Shown here: positions 33,540 through 43,537 of the stretch, one piece after another
Position numbering within the stretch: the first letter of the stretch is position 1
How the letters are laid out: each line of letters starts with the position of its first letter
Assembly: GCF_947496995.1 (NCBI RefSeq)
Contig: NZ_CANMFD010000001.1
Span: forward strand, 1,112,692-1,176,691
Direction: 5' to 3'
Length of the DNA: 64,000 nucleotides
Source of the DNA: an uncultured Roseibium sp.
Lineage (GTDB): Bacteria > Pseudomonadota > Alphaproteobacteria > Rhizobiales > Stappiaceae
Notes under the pieces: generated by a model
What the model was told of the DNA's origin: nothing
What the model saw: only the letters and a program-made list of their open reading frames with translations
The model's database searches: none
Position numbers and translations under genes: made by a program

Positions 33540-34727
33540 TCAGAACGTCCGCTGGACGCGGAAGGTCCCGTAGAGTTCGTAGGTATCGTCGAGGCCGGAC
33601 GACTGGCTGAAGTCCAGGTCGCGGTACTGCAGTTCCGGACCCATGACGAAGCCGGAAACCGGTTCCCAGACCACGTTGGCTGTCGCATCCCACTGAGTGA
33701 AATCATAGGCGTTGGTGCCGCCTTCCACACTGTGGTAGCCACCTTCGAGATTGGCTTCGATGGTGTCGGTCAGGCCCAGGTTGACGCCGCCGAAGACATT
33801 CCAGGTCTTGGTGGTGTCGGTCCCCGTTCCTGTGAAGACGGCATCGGTGATCCGGCTGTTCCATCCGGTTGAGCCATAGCCGCCGGCACCGTCCGTATAA
33901 ACACCCTGAACGGCAATGCTGCCGCCATTGGCCAGGCCGCTGAACTTGAATTCCACGCCGCCGCCGACGGCCCAGCCGAGTTCATCACCGCCGCCGCCAG
34001 TGACGCCGTTATAGGTTCCATCCGGATAGACCTGATGCAGTGCGCCCATGACCTGGGCTGCGCCCCAACCCTGCGTGAGGCCGACCGCGGCAACGAAGTC
34101 CGGCATGCGTGTGCCGCCGTAGTCTTCCGTGCCGCCGTTCAGGCCGATGCTGGTCTCGCGCGACGAGCGGTCCTCGATTGCGACTGTTGCATTGAAACCG
34201 TGACCGAAAGCGAACGTATAGGCAGCCTGATTGACCTTCTGGTCGCTGTAGCTCTCGATCTGTGCGTTAAACGCATAGCCGGTGAAGAAGTCGAAGTTCG
34301 AGCCATTCCGGCCGGCCAGCAGACCGCCCCACTGGATATAGGCCTTGTCCACCGTGAAGGACGAGTTGTCGTCGTTGGTGGCCGTGCCATACATCTCGAT
34401 AAAGGTGCGCAGCGTGCCGTATTCGGTCGCGGTGCGGGAATCGAGGTAGAGGTAACCGCGCGAACGCAGCTGAATGGCGTCGGAATCGCGGTCACCCCAG
34501 GAGTTTTCAGCTTCGCCGAAGTTTCTGAAACGTGTGTCGAAGCGAACGCGGCCGCCGACGCGCAGGCAGGTTTCGGTGCCGGGGATGTAGTAGAAGCGGG
34601 CGCCATAGGCATCGCAGATGCGGACATAATCGACAGGCTCCGGAGCTACTGGCAGATCAGCAGCCTGAGCCGGGTTGGCCGCCGCCACGAAACCGGCGAG
34701 TGCGCCAAGAACAGCAATACGAGTCAT
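33540..34727 (-). CDS. Porin (Rhizobiales Omp2-type)
   Basis: Signal peptide, VAPEPVDYVRICDAYGARFYYIPGTETCLRVGGRVRFD, C-terminal TFRVQRTF. Confidence 0.93.
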   Translation of the reverse strand: MTRIAVLGALAGFVAAANPAQAADLPVAPEPVDYVRICDAYGARFYYIPGTETCLRVGGRVRFDTRFRNFGEAENSWGDRDSDAIQLRSRGYLYLDSRTATEYGTLRTFIEMYGTATNDDNSSFTVDKAYIQWGGLLAGRNGSNFDFFTGYAFNAQIESYSDQKVNQAAYTFAFGHGFNATVAIEDRSSRETSIGLNGGTEDYGGTRMPDFVAAVGLTQGWGAAQVMGALHQVYPDGTYNGVTGGGGDELGWAVGGGVEFKFSGLANGGSIAVQGVYTDGAGGYGSTGWNSRITDAVFTGTGTDTTKTWNVFGGVNLGLTDTIEANLEGGYHSVEGGTNAYDFTQWDATANVVWEPVSGFVMGPELQYRDLDFSQSSGLDDTYELYGTFRVQRTF

Positions 34728-34909
34728 TTGATACTCCGAAAAGAATGCGGACTTGATCCTCACCTGGAAACATGGGTCCGTATAGGGCGATTTGGATAGC
34801 GCACCGGTCACAAATGTCGTCGGGCAGGACGTTTGATTCACTGTGTTGCTTATGTGTCACGAGGAAACTTAACGCTGCGTCATGCACGTGTGCAAGTCCG
34901 GGTGAAGGC

Positions 34910-35386
34910 CTATCGGGGTTGTCGCTTTGCCTGAAAGAATGTTTTCAACAAAACACCGGAGCGGGTTTCGCCGATCCCCGCATAAACGTCCGGGGCGTGA
35001 TGGCAGGTCGGCTGACTGAAGAATCTGGTGCCGTGATCGACGGCCCCGCCTTTTTCATCGCCGGCGCCGTAATAAAGACGCCGGATGCGCGCGAAGGAAA
35101 TCGCCCCTGCACACATCGGGCATGGTTCAAGCGTCACGTAGAGATCGCAATCCGGCAGGCGCTGGGATCCAAGCTCGGCGCAGGCTGCGCGCAGGACCAG
35201 GATTTCCGCATGGGCGGTCGGATCGTTGAGCTCAAGCGTCCGGTTGCCGTCCCGGGCAAGGACTCTGTCCCCCTGAACGACAACAGCTCCGACAGGCACT
35301 TCACCCCTGGCGGCAGCCTTTTCCGCCTCGCCCAGGGCCAGGTCCATGAAGGACCTCTGGCGCTCATCGGTTTGCGCGCCGGTCAT
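34910..35386 (-). CDS. tadA: tRNA-specific adenosine deaminase
   Basis: PTAHAEILVLRAA and LEPCPMCAGAI zinc deaminase motifs. Confidence 0.92.
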   Translation of the reverse strand: MTGAQTDERQRSFMDLALGEAEKAAARGEVPVGAVVVQGDRVLARDGNRTLELNDPTAHAEILVLRAACAELGSQRLPDCDLYVTLEPCPMCAGAISFARIRRLYYGAGDEKGGAVDHGTRFFSQPTCHHAPDVYAGIGETRSGVLLKTFFQAKRQPR

Positions 35387-35443
35387 GAGTTTTCGGTTCT
35401 GATGGAGGCAATCGGGGTCATATGAATTTGTTTACGGTATGGA

Positions 35444-35571
35444 CTCATAAATGAAGATGAAATGGTTTCACCCCGTGTCGTCAGCGTGCTTGACCGGGCA
35501 TGAAGTCCGCTCCGCGCAAGCTTCCTGACGGGATTTCCCATTTCCGATGCCATTTCGTCTTTATTTATGAG
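35444..35571. repeat. Extended imperfect palindrome, MITE-like or structured element
   Basis: 22-nt arms CTCATAAATGAAGATGAAATGG / CCATTTCGTCTTTATTTATGAG (20/22 pairing) enclosing inner pairs CGTCAG/CTGACG and GCTTG/CAAGC. Confidence 0.7.
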
Positions 35572-35725
35572 TTTACACCCTAGTTGGAATTATGCGCTCC
35601 GTCAGCCCCGGTTGCGAAATTTTGGCCCGGATAACGGGCAGGTTCCGGGTCGGAAAATGCTCCATCTTGACCATTGCTTAAAACAAGCGATTTCCGAAAG
35701 GCCCAAGCTCTGCTATGACGCGCGC

Positions 35726-37105
35726 ATGACGACAAGAAAAACACCCCCCAGGCGCCCGGCCGCAGCAAAAGGTCAGGGGCGCGACAAGCGCGCATCGGAA
35801 AAACGCCGCCCGGCAGCCAAAGATGCGCCGAAAAATGTGCCGAAAGCGGTGCCGGTAGTCGCCCCCCGTGTCTCCGGTGATGCCGCGGACCGCGGCGAAC
35901 GGATCGCCAAGGTCATGGCGCGCGCCGGTCTGTGTTCCCGCCGGGAGGCGGAAACCTGGATCGAGAACGGCAGGGTCGAACTGAACGGCAAGGCGCTGAC
36001 GACGCCTGCGATCACGGTGACCCCGAACGACAAGGTGGTCGTGGACGGAAAACTGTTGCCGACACGGGAGCGCACGCGCCTTTGGCTTTATCACAAGCCG
36101 CGCGGCCTCGTGACGACCAACAAGGACCCCGAAGGCCGGCCCACGGTTTTCGACAGACTGCCGGCGGAACTGCCGCGTGTGCTGACCGTCGGCCGTCTCG
36201 ACATCAACACGGAAGGTTTGCTGCTCCTGACCAATGACGGCGGGTTGGCGCGCGTGCTGGAGCTGCCGTCGACCGGCTGGCTGCGGCGCTACCGGGTACG
36301 CGCCTTCGGCAAGGTGACGCAGGCCGATCTGGACGGATTGAAGGATGGCATTGCCATCGAGGGGGCTCTCTACGGCGCCATCGAGGCGACGCTGGACAAG
36401 GAGCAGGGCGGCAACAGCTGGATGACCGTGGGGCTGCGCGAAGGCAAGAACCGCGAAGTCAAACGGGTTCTGGAGCATCTCGGCCTGACAGTGAACCGTC
36501 TGATCCGCCTGTCCTACGGTCCGTTCCAGTTGATGGACCTTCCGGAAGGCGATGTTCGCGAGATCCGGGGTCGGGTCCTGCGCGACCAGCTTGGCGACAC
36601 TCTGGCGGAAGAAGCCGGTGCGGATTTCGATGCGCCGCTCTACCATACGCCCAAGCCGGAAGCGGAGAAGAAAGCCTCCGGACCCCGCCAAAAATCCGGC
36701 CGCTCCGGCGAAGGGCAGTCGGGCGAGCGCCGCGAGGGCGGGCAGGGCAAATGGATGACGGCCCGCGAGGGCAAGTCCGTGACCGATCGCCACAAGGCAA
36801 CGAAGTCGAAGCGGTCGGACGCTGCCGGTGCTGATCGGGATAAGGATCGCAAGCCCGGCAACCGCAAGCCGTCCGGGCCGAAAAAGGAAAAGGTTTCGCC
36901 GCGTAGCCGTTTCCGCATGACGTCGGACGCCAAACCCCGCAAGGACTTCGGCGAGCAACGCTTCAATGCACCGCAGCGCAAGATCTGGGGTGACGATGGC
37001 CTGGTGGAAGACAAGCATCAGGAAAGCCGCAGCGAAGCTGAAAAACGTGCCCGCAGCGGCCCGCCGAAAGGCGGCAGGGGACCGAGGGGTGGGGGCCGTT
37101 CGTGA
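35726..37105 (+). CDS. rRNA pseudouridine synthase (RluB/RsuA family) with charged disordered tail
   Basis: S4 domain (ERIAKVMARAGLCSRREAETWI), VGRLDINTEGLLLLTNDG catalytic motif, REGKNREVKRVLEHLGL. Confidence 0.93.
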   Translation: MTTRKTPPRRPAAAKGQGRDKRASEKRRPAAKDAPKNVPKAVPVVAPRVSGDAADRGERIAKVMARAGLCSRREAETWIENGRVELNGKALTTPAITVTPNDKVVVDGKLLPTRERTRLWLYHKPRGLVTTNKDPEGRPTVFDRLPAELPRVLTVGRLDINTEGLLLLTNDGGLARVLELPSTGWLRRYRVRAFGKVTQADLDGLKDGIAIEGALYGAIEATLDKEQGGNSWMTVGLREGKNREVKRVLEHLGLTVNRLIRLSYGPFQLMDLPEGDVREIRGRVLRDQLGDTLAEEAGADFDAPLYHTPKPEAEKKASGPRQKSGRSGEGQSGERREGGQGKWMTAREGKSVTDRHKATKSKRSDAAGADRDKDRKPGNRKPSGPKKEKVSPRSRFRMTSDAKPRKDFGEQRFNAPQRKIWGDDGLVEDKHQESRSEAEKRARSGPPKGGRGPRGGGRS

Positions 37106-37665
37106 GAATTGTCGCCGGACGTTTCAAGGGCGCGGCACTTGCCGCGCCGAAATCGCAGGCGACCCGCCCGACAAGCGACCGGCTGCGCGAAACGATCTTC
37201 AACATTCTCGCCCACGGTCTCGACGTCGAGCTTGACGGCATCCGGGTTCTGGATCTTTTTGCCGGCACCGGCGCGCTTGGCTTCGAGGCGATCAGCCGCG
37301 GCGCGCGTCATTGCACCTTCATTGAGGAGGGCACGCAGGCGCGCGGCGTGATCCGTGCCAATATGGAAAACCTCGGCCTGAACGGCGCTGCGAAGATTTT
37401 CCGCCGTGACGCCGTCCGCCTCGGCAGTGCCGGTAACATCGAACCGTTCGATCTGCTGTTCGCCGATCCTCCCTATGACAAGGGGCTTGGCGAAAAGGCC
37501 CTTGCCTCGGCCGCGGCCGGTGGTTGGCTAAAGCCGGGCGCCATATGCGTTCTGGAAGAGCGTGCGTCCGCCGCGATCGAGATCCCCGAAGGCTTCACCG
37601 AACGCGACCGGCGGCAGGCCGGTGACAGCCAGGTGGTTTTTCTTGGCTACAGTCCGGGAATGTAA
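37102..37665 (+). CDS. rsmD: 16S rRNA (guanine(966)-N(2))-methyltransferase RsmD
   Basis: MRIVAGRFKG, RPTSDRLRETIFNIL, VLDLFAGTGALGFEA, FADPPYDKG. Confidence 0.95.
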   Translation: MRIVAGRFKGAALAAPKSQATRPTSDRLRETIFNILAHGLDVELDGIRVLDLFAGTGALGFEAISRGARHCTFIEEGTQARGVIRANMENLGLNGAAKIFRRDAVRLGSAGNIEPFDLLFADPPYDKGLGEKALASAAAGGWLKPGAICVLEERASAAIEIPEGFTERDRRQAGDSQVVFLGYSPGM

Positions 37666-37696
37666 TCAAACAGGTTCTTGTTTGTAGAAGTTGGTA

Positions 37697-38557
37697 TCAG
37701 GCGCCGCCCGGCATCATGATATAGACGGTCTTGCGTATAGGCAGTCCTGCACGGCTGACGATCAGCTTTGGAGTGTCGGCCCGGACGATTTCGTAACCGG
37801 CCTCTGTTGCCCGGCCCGTGAAGCTCTGCAGGGCGCCGGCAAAATGAAAATGCATCGGGATCACCATCGCCGGGCCGACGCTTTCAAGAACCTCCATCAG
37901 GCTTTCCAGTCGTAGCGTCGAGGAATTGTCGATAGCGGCAAAGACGATGTCGATCTGCCCGAGCCGTGTCAGGTCCTCCTGGGTCAGCCTGTGATGCAGA
38001 TGACCCAGATGGGCAATGCACAGATCCGCCACCTCGAAGATGAAAATCGAATTGCCGAGCCGCCGGCTCTCTCCGTCCCAGCCGCGAATGTTGGTCTGGA
38101 TATTGCGGATGCGGACATCCTGGACGGTCAGGTCATGGTCTATCGGACCGCCCTGCGGGTTCCAGCCGTAGAGAAGATGTTCGATGTCGGGTGACGGATT
38201 GATCGCATAATGCGTGCTGTGGGCACCGTTCATGGTCGCAACGGTCGGCGGCAGAAACGGCCGGATGCTGTCGTTGTAGTCCGTCGCGATCCGGACGCCC
38301 ATCGGCGTTTCCAGCTCAAAGGTGGAATGGCCGATGTACCGGATCTGCACTTCGTCGGCTGCAAGGGCTGCTTGCCACACGCGGGCTTCTCCAGGCGCCG
38401 GGCTCCTGTAGGGCGCGTCCGCAATCAGCTGGCAGACGGCGTAGGCAGGTCCCGGCAGCACCAGGCCGGCCAAGATCGTGAAGAGGCAGGCTGCCAGCCG
38501 CGTCAGACGTCGCAGATGCCGGTCAGGTACAATACGTTCAAGAACAGCTGAAGCCAT
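37697..38557 (-). CDS. MBL-fold metallo-hydrolase, exported
   Basis: Signal peptide, IRYIGHSTFELETPMGVRIATD, IAHLGHLHHRL, IPMHFHF. Confidence 0.82.
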   Translation of the reverse strand: MASAVLERIVPDRHLRRLTRLAACLFTILAGLVLPGPAYAVCQLIADAPYRSPAPGEARVWQAALAADEVQIRYIGHSTFELETPMGVRIATDYNDSIRPFLPPTVATMNGAHSTHYAINPSPDIEHLLYGWNPQGGPIDHDLTVQDVRIRNIQTNIRGWDGESRRLGNSIFIFEVADLCIAHLGHLHHRLTQEDLTRLGQIDIVFAAIDNSSTLRLESLMEVLESVGPAMVIPMHFHFAGALQSFTGRATEAGYEIVRADTPKLIVSRAGLPIRKTVYIMMPGGA

Positions 38558-38696
38558 GGGTCACCATCCGAAGGTCAGTGTGTCCCTTTAAGTGTAGCGG
38601 GCGGATTTCCTGGGGCAAGTAACTTCGAGGTTGATATTAGGCCACACCCTAAGCCGCCAAGGCAGGCAAACGGCTCGTCAGGGAACCAAACGGACA

Positions 38697-38745
38697 AAGA
38701 AAAAGGCAACCGGCTTTCACAGGGAGGCTGTGAAGACGGTTGCCT
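38697..38745 (-). terminator. Rho-independent terminator of the 38794-39135 gene
   Basis: AGGCAACCG..TTCACAG-GGAGG-CTGTGAA..CGGTTGCCT two-tier hairpin; U-rich tail on minus strand. Confidence 0.8.
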
Positions 38746-38793
38746 GAGTTGGGGGCGGGTGGGAGGAAGGACCAGCCCCTGATCGGATGTTCG

Positions 38794-39135
38794 TTATACG
38801 CTTCGGAGGCTGACCTGGACCTTGCCCCCTCTTGCGGCGTCGTTGAAGCGGCTTTCTGTTTCCGTACCGGCGGCAACTGCCTGCAAATGGATCAGCTCGC
38901 CGGCATGTCCGGCTTCCATCACAAGGGAGTGCCGGCTGCAGAGTGCGGCAAGCGACAGCCCGAGCTTGCGGAAATGAGCGCGCCGGTAACAATAGATGGC
39001 CAATGCCGCGCGCTGGCTGTCCGGTAGCTGGTTGCCGACATCCGTCACCGCGTTGAACGTGGCGTCGAGCAGCCGCTTCAGCAAATCGTCCGATACCGGG
39101 CAGTTATCCAAATCCGTTGATCCCGTTGGCTGCAT
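38794..39135 (-). CDS. Hypothetical protein
   Basis: 113-aa ORF between AT-rich upstream region and a strong minus-strand terminator. Confidence 0.65.
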   Translation of the reverse strand: MQPTGSTDLDNCPVSDDLLKRLLDATFNAVTDVGNQLPDSQRAALAIYCYRRAHFRKLGLSLAALCSRHSLVMEAGHAGELIHLQAVAAGTETESRFNDAARGGKVQVSLRSV

Positions 39136-39249
39136 AGCCTTCTCCTAATAGAATAGGAAAAGTATTTATTGTTTGTGTTAATGCTTTGTTAAACGGGGTC
39201 TCGGATCCAATAAAAAGCATTTATCTCGTGGATTGTACGAATGTTGCCT

Positions 39250-40101
39250 CTAAGTAACTAAGCTTGGTTTTTTTATCAATATTTCGAGCTGTTCTTTCGT
39301 CGTCTCCTTTAACGACTCGGCTGATTTGAGAATGCGCTCTGCTTTCATGAAATCGAGAACACGGATGGTGTCGTGTGGCGGCCGGATCAGGATATCCGGT
39401 TGATCCACCTTGAGTTTCTGGTTTGTTATCGTCTGCATCAGGATCTGCGAAGCGCCGAACAGCGAGTCCAGCATGCTGATTTCGCTCTTGTCGGTTCGCG
39501 GAACCGGAGCGCCGACCACATCGACAGCAATGACTATGTCACAATTGGTCCGCAAGCCGTCAAACGGCAGTGGATTAACGACGCCGCCATCAATCAGAAT
39601 CTGGCCGTTCAGCTTGACGGGCCGGAAAATTGCGGGAATCGCGATGGATGCAGCCAGGGCAGGCAGCAGAGGACCCGATTCGAAATCGACCTCCTGACAG
39701 CCGTAGAAGTCGGTCGCGAGCAGGCGAAGCGGGATCTGAAGGTCCTCGAACCGGTCCGGCAGATAATCCGAAATGAAGACTTCCAGCACACGCTGCGGAT
39801 CGAATTGAACCGGGCCGGGGCGGAGCATGTCGGCAAACCGTCTGGGCCTGAGTTTCCACAGGCGTGACAGCACACTGTTGCTGTCGGCGAAGATCTCCAG
39901 CGTCATCTGCCGGATTTCCCTGCCGCTGAGCCCGCTGGCATAGGCCGCGCCCATGATGGCGCCAATGGAGGTGCCCGCGATCTGGGCGGGCTTCACGCCA
40001 AGCTCGTCGAGGGCCTCAAGCACCGGTATGTGGGCAAGCCCCCGGGCGCCGCCGCCGCCAAGGGCGAGGCCGATCCGGGGGGAAGAAGCAAGACTGGACA
40101 T
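39250..40101 (-). CDS. Patatin-like phospholipase family protein
   Basis: GLALGGGGARGLAHIPVLEAL, GTSIGAIMGAAYA (GxSxG), DGGVVNPLP. Confidence 0.93.
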   Translation of the reverse strand: MSSLASSPRIGLALGGGGARGLAHIPVLEALDELGVKPAQIAGTSIGAIMGAAYASGLSGREIRQMTLEIFADSNSVLSRLWKLRPRRFADMLRPGPVQFDPQRVLEVFISDYLPDRFEDLQIPLRLLATDFYGCQEVDFESGPLLPALAASIAIPAIFRPVKLNGQILIDGGVVNPLPFDGLRTNCDIVIAVDVVGAPVPRTDKSEISMLDSLFGASQILMQTITNQKLKVDQPDILIRPPHDTIRVLDFMKAERILKSAESLKETTKEQLEILIKKPSLVT

Positions 40102-40237
40102 TACGTCAGTTTCCGGCTGCTGGTGTTCAGAGTTTAGGGGCCGGGGCTGCGCAAGGGCTGCATGAACCCGGACCAGACCTCTTATCGCCGGTGCATGGTC
40201 CGGACGTCAAACAGAACGCGCCGAAGGTCCGGAACCG

Positions 40238-43200
40238 TCAGATGACGTAATAAAGGTCGTCGGCGGATTCGGTCATCCAATCCGTCACGCGGTCGAACGT
40301 CATCGGTCTGGCGATCAGATATCCCTGGATCGAAAAATCGCCCATCATCCGCAGACGGTCATACTGTGCTTCCGTTTCCACCCCCTCGCAGACGATCCCG
40401 ATGTTCAGGGACCGTGCAAGATGGATGAGCTGGTTCACAACAGCTTCCTTTTTCGGGTCCTGGAGCATCTGGTTGGTGAAGGATTTGTCGATCTTCAGTC
40501 CGTTGATCGGCAGGTCGGCAACATGGGTCAAGGATGCATAACCGGTTCCGAAGTCATCCAGCTCGATGTGAACGCCGAGATCGTAAAGCTCCTCGAGTGC
40601 CGCAAGGTGCCCAGACCGGTCGTCGCTCAGGAAGACGGATTCCAGAACTTCGGCTGTGATCCTCTCGGGCCCGATATTATATTTCGCCATGGCTTCCTTG
40701 AAGTGCTCCGAGAGCAGGCCGGAAGCCAGATGGGAAGGGGAGATGTTTATCGACACCCGTCCGAAGTCGAGACTTGCATCCAGCCAGTGCCGTGCCGCAG
40801 CCAGCGCCGTGTCAATGACGATCTTGCCCAGAACAGGAGCGAGGCTGGTCTTTTCGACCACCGGGAGAAATTCGGCCGGAGACAGCAGTCCGCGTTCGGG
40901 ATGTTCCCAGCGGACCAGTGCCTCGACACCGGTGATCGACTGGGACCTGAGATTGACCTGGGGCTGGAAGAACAGCACGAACTGATCGTTCTTGACGGCG
41001 TCGTGAAGCTCCAGCTCGATTCTTGCCTCGGTCTCGCTGTCGGTTTTCATGTCCGACCTGAAGAAGGTGTAGCGGTCCTTGCCCTTTTCCTTCGACTGGT
41101 AGAGTGCGAGATCCGCGTTCACCAGCAGCGTGTCGAAGTCGTCTCCATCCTCCGGGCACAGGGCGATACCCATGCTGACTGTCGGCCAGAACCGCGTGCC
41201 GCTGAATTCCATCGGTGCGCGCATGAGCCGGCGGGCGCGTTCGCACAATTCATTCGGATCCGAGGTGCTGCTGTTCGCCAGAATGACGAATTCGTCGCCG
41301 CCCCAGCGATAGGCGGTGCCGAGCCCGCGGCAGACCTGCCGCAACCGGCGGCCGGTTTCCTCCAGGCAATGATCCCCGGCAAGATGGCCCAGCGTGTCGT
41401 TGACCCGCTTGAAGCTGTCCATGTCCACATGAACCAGAAACGCAGGTCTGTCGGAACGGGAGAAGCGGGATTTCGCGTCGCGCTGACACCCGGCACGGTT
41501 CGACAGCTTGGTCAGCGGATCGAAATAGGCCAGGCGTTCCGCGCGGACCTTTGCCTCGCGGGTCTCGTTTTCCCGTTGCACGCGTTCGGAAACGTCATTG
41601 GCGATGGCGACAAACAGGTCCCTGTCATCGTCCTTCAGCAACTGGACTCGAAGATCGACCGGATATTCCGACCCGTCCTTGCGTTTGTGAAGGCTCTCCA
41701 CGGTAAGGCTGTCCCGGGAGCCGTTCAAAAGAGGCGTCACATCCCTGCGGACGGACTCCGCATCATAAACCGGATTGATATCCCAGATATGCCGGGACTT
41801 GAGGTCCGCAAGATCGTAGCCGAGGTTGTTGAGCGCACATTTGTTGGCGTACTCGATGAGAAAGGTCTGCGGGTTGAGGATGAAGATCTCGTTCAGCGAG
41901 GACTCCAGGATGTTCGCCAGTAGATTGTTCCGCCGTTCCGCCAGACGCCGTTCGGTAATATCGTGAACGGTTCCGAAAACCTTGGCAGCCTTGCCGTCCG
42001 GACCGGCCAGAACGTAGCCGCGCACGTGCACGAACCGGACCTTGCCGTCCCTCTGGACAAGATTGTGCTTGAAGTCGAATTCTCCGCAAACGGCCATCGC
42101 TGTGTCGACGATTGCCTGTACGGCGATGAGTTCCTTTTCCGGCACCTGTGAGAAGATGTTGTCCTGAATTACATCTACCGGCAGGTCCTTGGGGATCTCC
42201 ATGATCCGGTAGAATTCTTCAGACCCGAGAACCTCATTGGTCGCCACGTCCCTTTCCCAGCTGCCGACGCCGGCAATCCGCTGGGCTTCCGTCAACTGAA
42301 AGGCGCTGTGTTCCAGCTTTCTTGTATTTTCCCGGACCTCCGCTTCCAGCCGTGACGTCGTCATCTGAACGGAGGACTGCAGCCTGGACAGCAAACGATG
42401 GATGACGGTCCACGATACCAGCGCCAAGCCGATGCCCGCCATGAGTGAAAACAGCGTCTCCTGTGCGAAGGCCCAGACGTTGCGGGTAACATCCTTGACC
42501 AGGGCGAGATTGACGGGACGGTTCGTTCCGGTCACCGGTATGGGCAGATCCCGCAACACGAAGATCCTGTTCTCGTGCAACAGGATCTTGTTGAGACCGT
42601 CGAACCCGTTGGGGCCGGCGATGGAAGCGATATCGAATCCACCCGGCACCGGACCACCGATATTCGTGTAATGGAAGCTGCGGCCGCTGAGGCCGTGGCT
42701 TTGCCCCGTCTCCGCAACCTTGACGATCTGCGCATCAACAGCGGAACTCGTGAAGGCCAGTGCGCTCTCGATATCGATTGCAAGCTTGAGGTAACCAAGC
42801 AGCTTGCCGTCGGAAGTCCAGGGACGAAAGACGCTGACGACGGCTTCGGCGTCCGGCCCGAGTTCGATGCCGCTGGTCCGGCGCGACAGGTTAGCACTCA
42901 GATCGGACTGAAACGAAACATTGCGACTGGCAGGGTGGGGGCCATGGCGATCGCCGGTGTCGTTCGGGTCCAGTGCCCGGAATATGAGCTTTTGATCTGC
43001 GCCGTAAATCGTGAATTCGGCAATATGCAGCCCATCCGGCTTCCGGGCAAAAACGCCGGCGGCGATTTTTCTGATTTCGGAAGAATCCTTCTCCCGGATG
43101 GCCATCTGCAGCGCGCTGTCCGCTCCGATGGTGCTGACGGTCTGGTCGAGCGTCTCGGTGCCAAGCGCCTTCTGCCGGATCAGCAGCCTTTCAACGGTCC

Positions 43201-43537
43201 GCACGAGCTGTTCCTGCGGTTCGTTCATGCTCCGGTAGGCGGAAACGATGTTCTGAATGGTCAGGAGGGCGACGGTGAGCGCGAAGATCGACAGAAAGAT
43301 TGTTCTGAGCGGTTTTTCGAATTGAACATCTTCACCGCAACACCACTGGGCAAGAATCTGGTCCAGACGCGCGCTGACGCCCCGAAGGCGATGCCCTCTT
43401 CCCCGCGTGCCTTGTCCGTCACCTGTGTCCAGTTTACCCACTTGAAATACCATGCCCCTGAGCAACTTGCGCTGCGCACCGTTCGGCCAGTTTCTCCGCT
43501 GCGTCACGTCCCACCCCAACGCAGCAGAATGGCGCAA
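40238..43537 (-). CDS. Membrane-bound PAS-GGDEF-EAL protein (putative c-di-GMP cyclase/phosphodiesterase)
   Basis: N-terminal TM and periplasmic sensor region, two PAS-like domains, YRWGGDEFVIL, VEALVRWEHP, ELDDFGTGYASL; exact start uncertain. Confidence 0.92.
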   Translation of the reverse strand: MRHSAALGWDVTQRRNWPNGAQRKLLRGMVFQVGKLDTGDGQGTRGRGHRLRGVSARLDQILAQWCCGEDVQFEKPLRTIFLSIFALTVALLTIQNIVSAYRSMNEPQEQLVRTVERLLIRQKALGTETLDQTVSTIGADSALQMAIREKDSSEIRKIAAGVFARKPDGLHIAEFTIYGADQKLIFRALDPNDTGDRHGPHPASRNVSFQSDLSANLSRRTSGIELGPDAEAVVSVFRPWTSDGKLLGYLKLAIDIESALAFTSSAVDAQIVKVAETGQSHGLSGRSFHYTNIGGPVPGGFDIASIAGPNGFDGLNKILLHENRIFVLRDLPIPVTGTNRPVNLALVKDVTRNVWAFAQETLFSLMAGIGLALVSWTVIHRLLSRLQSSVQMTTSRLEAEVRENTRKLEHSAFQLTEAQRIAGVGSWERDVATNEVLGSEEFYRIMEIPKDLPVDVIQDNIFSQVPEKELIAVQAIVDTAMAVCGEFDFKHNLVQRDGKVRFVHVRGYVLAGPDGKAAKVFGTVHDITERRLAERRNNLLANILESSLNEIFILNPQTFLIEYANKCALNNLGYDLADLKSRHIWDINPVYDAESVRRDVTPLLNGSRDSLTVESLHKRKDGSEYPVDLRVQLLKDDDRDLFVAIANDVSERVQRENETREAKVRAERLAYFDPLTKLSNRAGCQRDAKSRFSRSDRPAFLVHVDMDSFKRVNDTLGHLAGDHCLEETGRRLRQVCRGLGTAYRWGGDEFVILANSSTSDPNELCERARRLMRAPMEFSGTRFWPTVSMGIALCPEDGDDFDTLLVNADLALYQSKEKGKDRYTFFRSDMKTDSETEARIELELHDAVKNDQFVLFFQPQVNLRSQSITGVEALVRWEHPERGLLSPAEFLPVVEKTSLAPVLGKIVIDTALAAARHWLDASLDFGRVSINISPSHLASGLLSEHFKEAMAKYNIGPERITAEVLESVFLSDDRSGHLAALEELYDLGVHIELDDFGTGYASLTHVADLPINGLKIDKSFTNQMLQDPKKEAVVNQLIHLARSLNIGIVCEGVETEAQYDRLRMMGDFSIQGYLIARPMTFDRVTDWMTESADDLYYVI

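Noticed and set aside
35678-37018. 446-aa minus-strand ORF
   Set aside because: Antisense to the pseudouridine synthase gene
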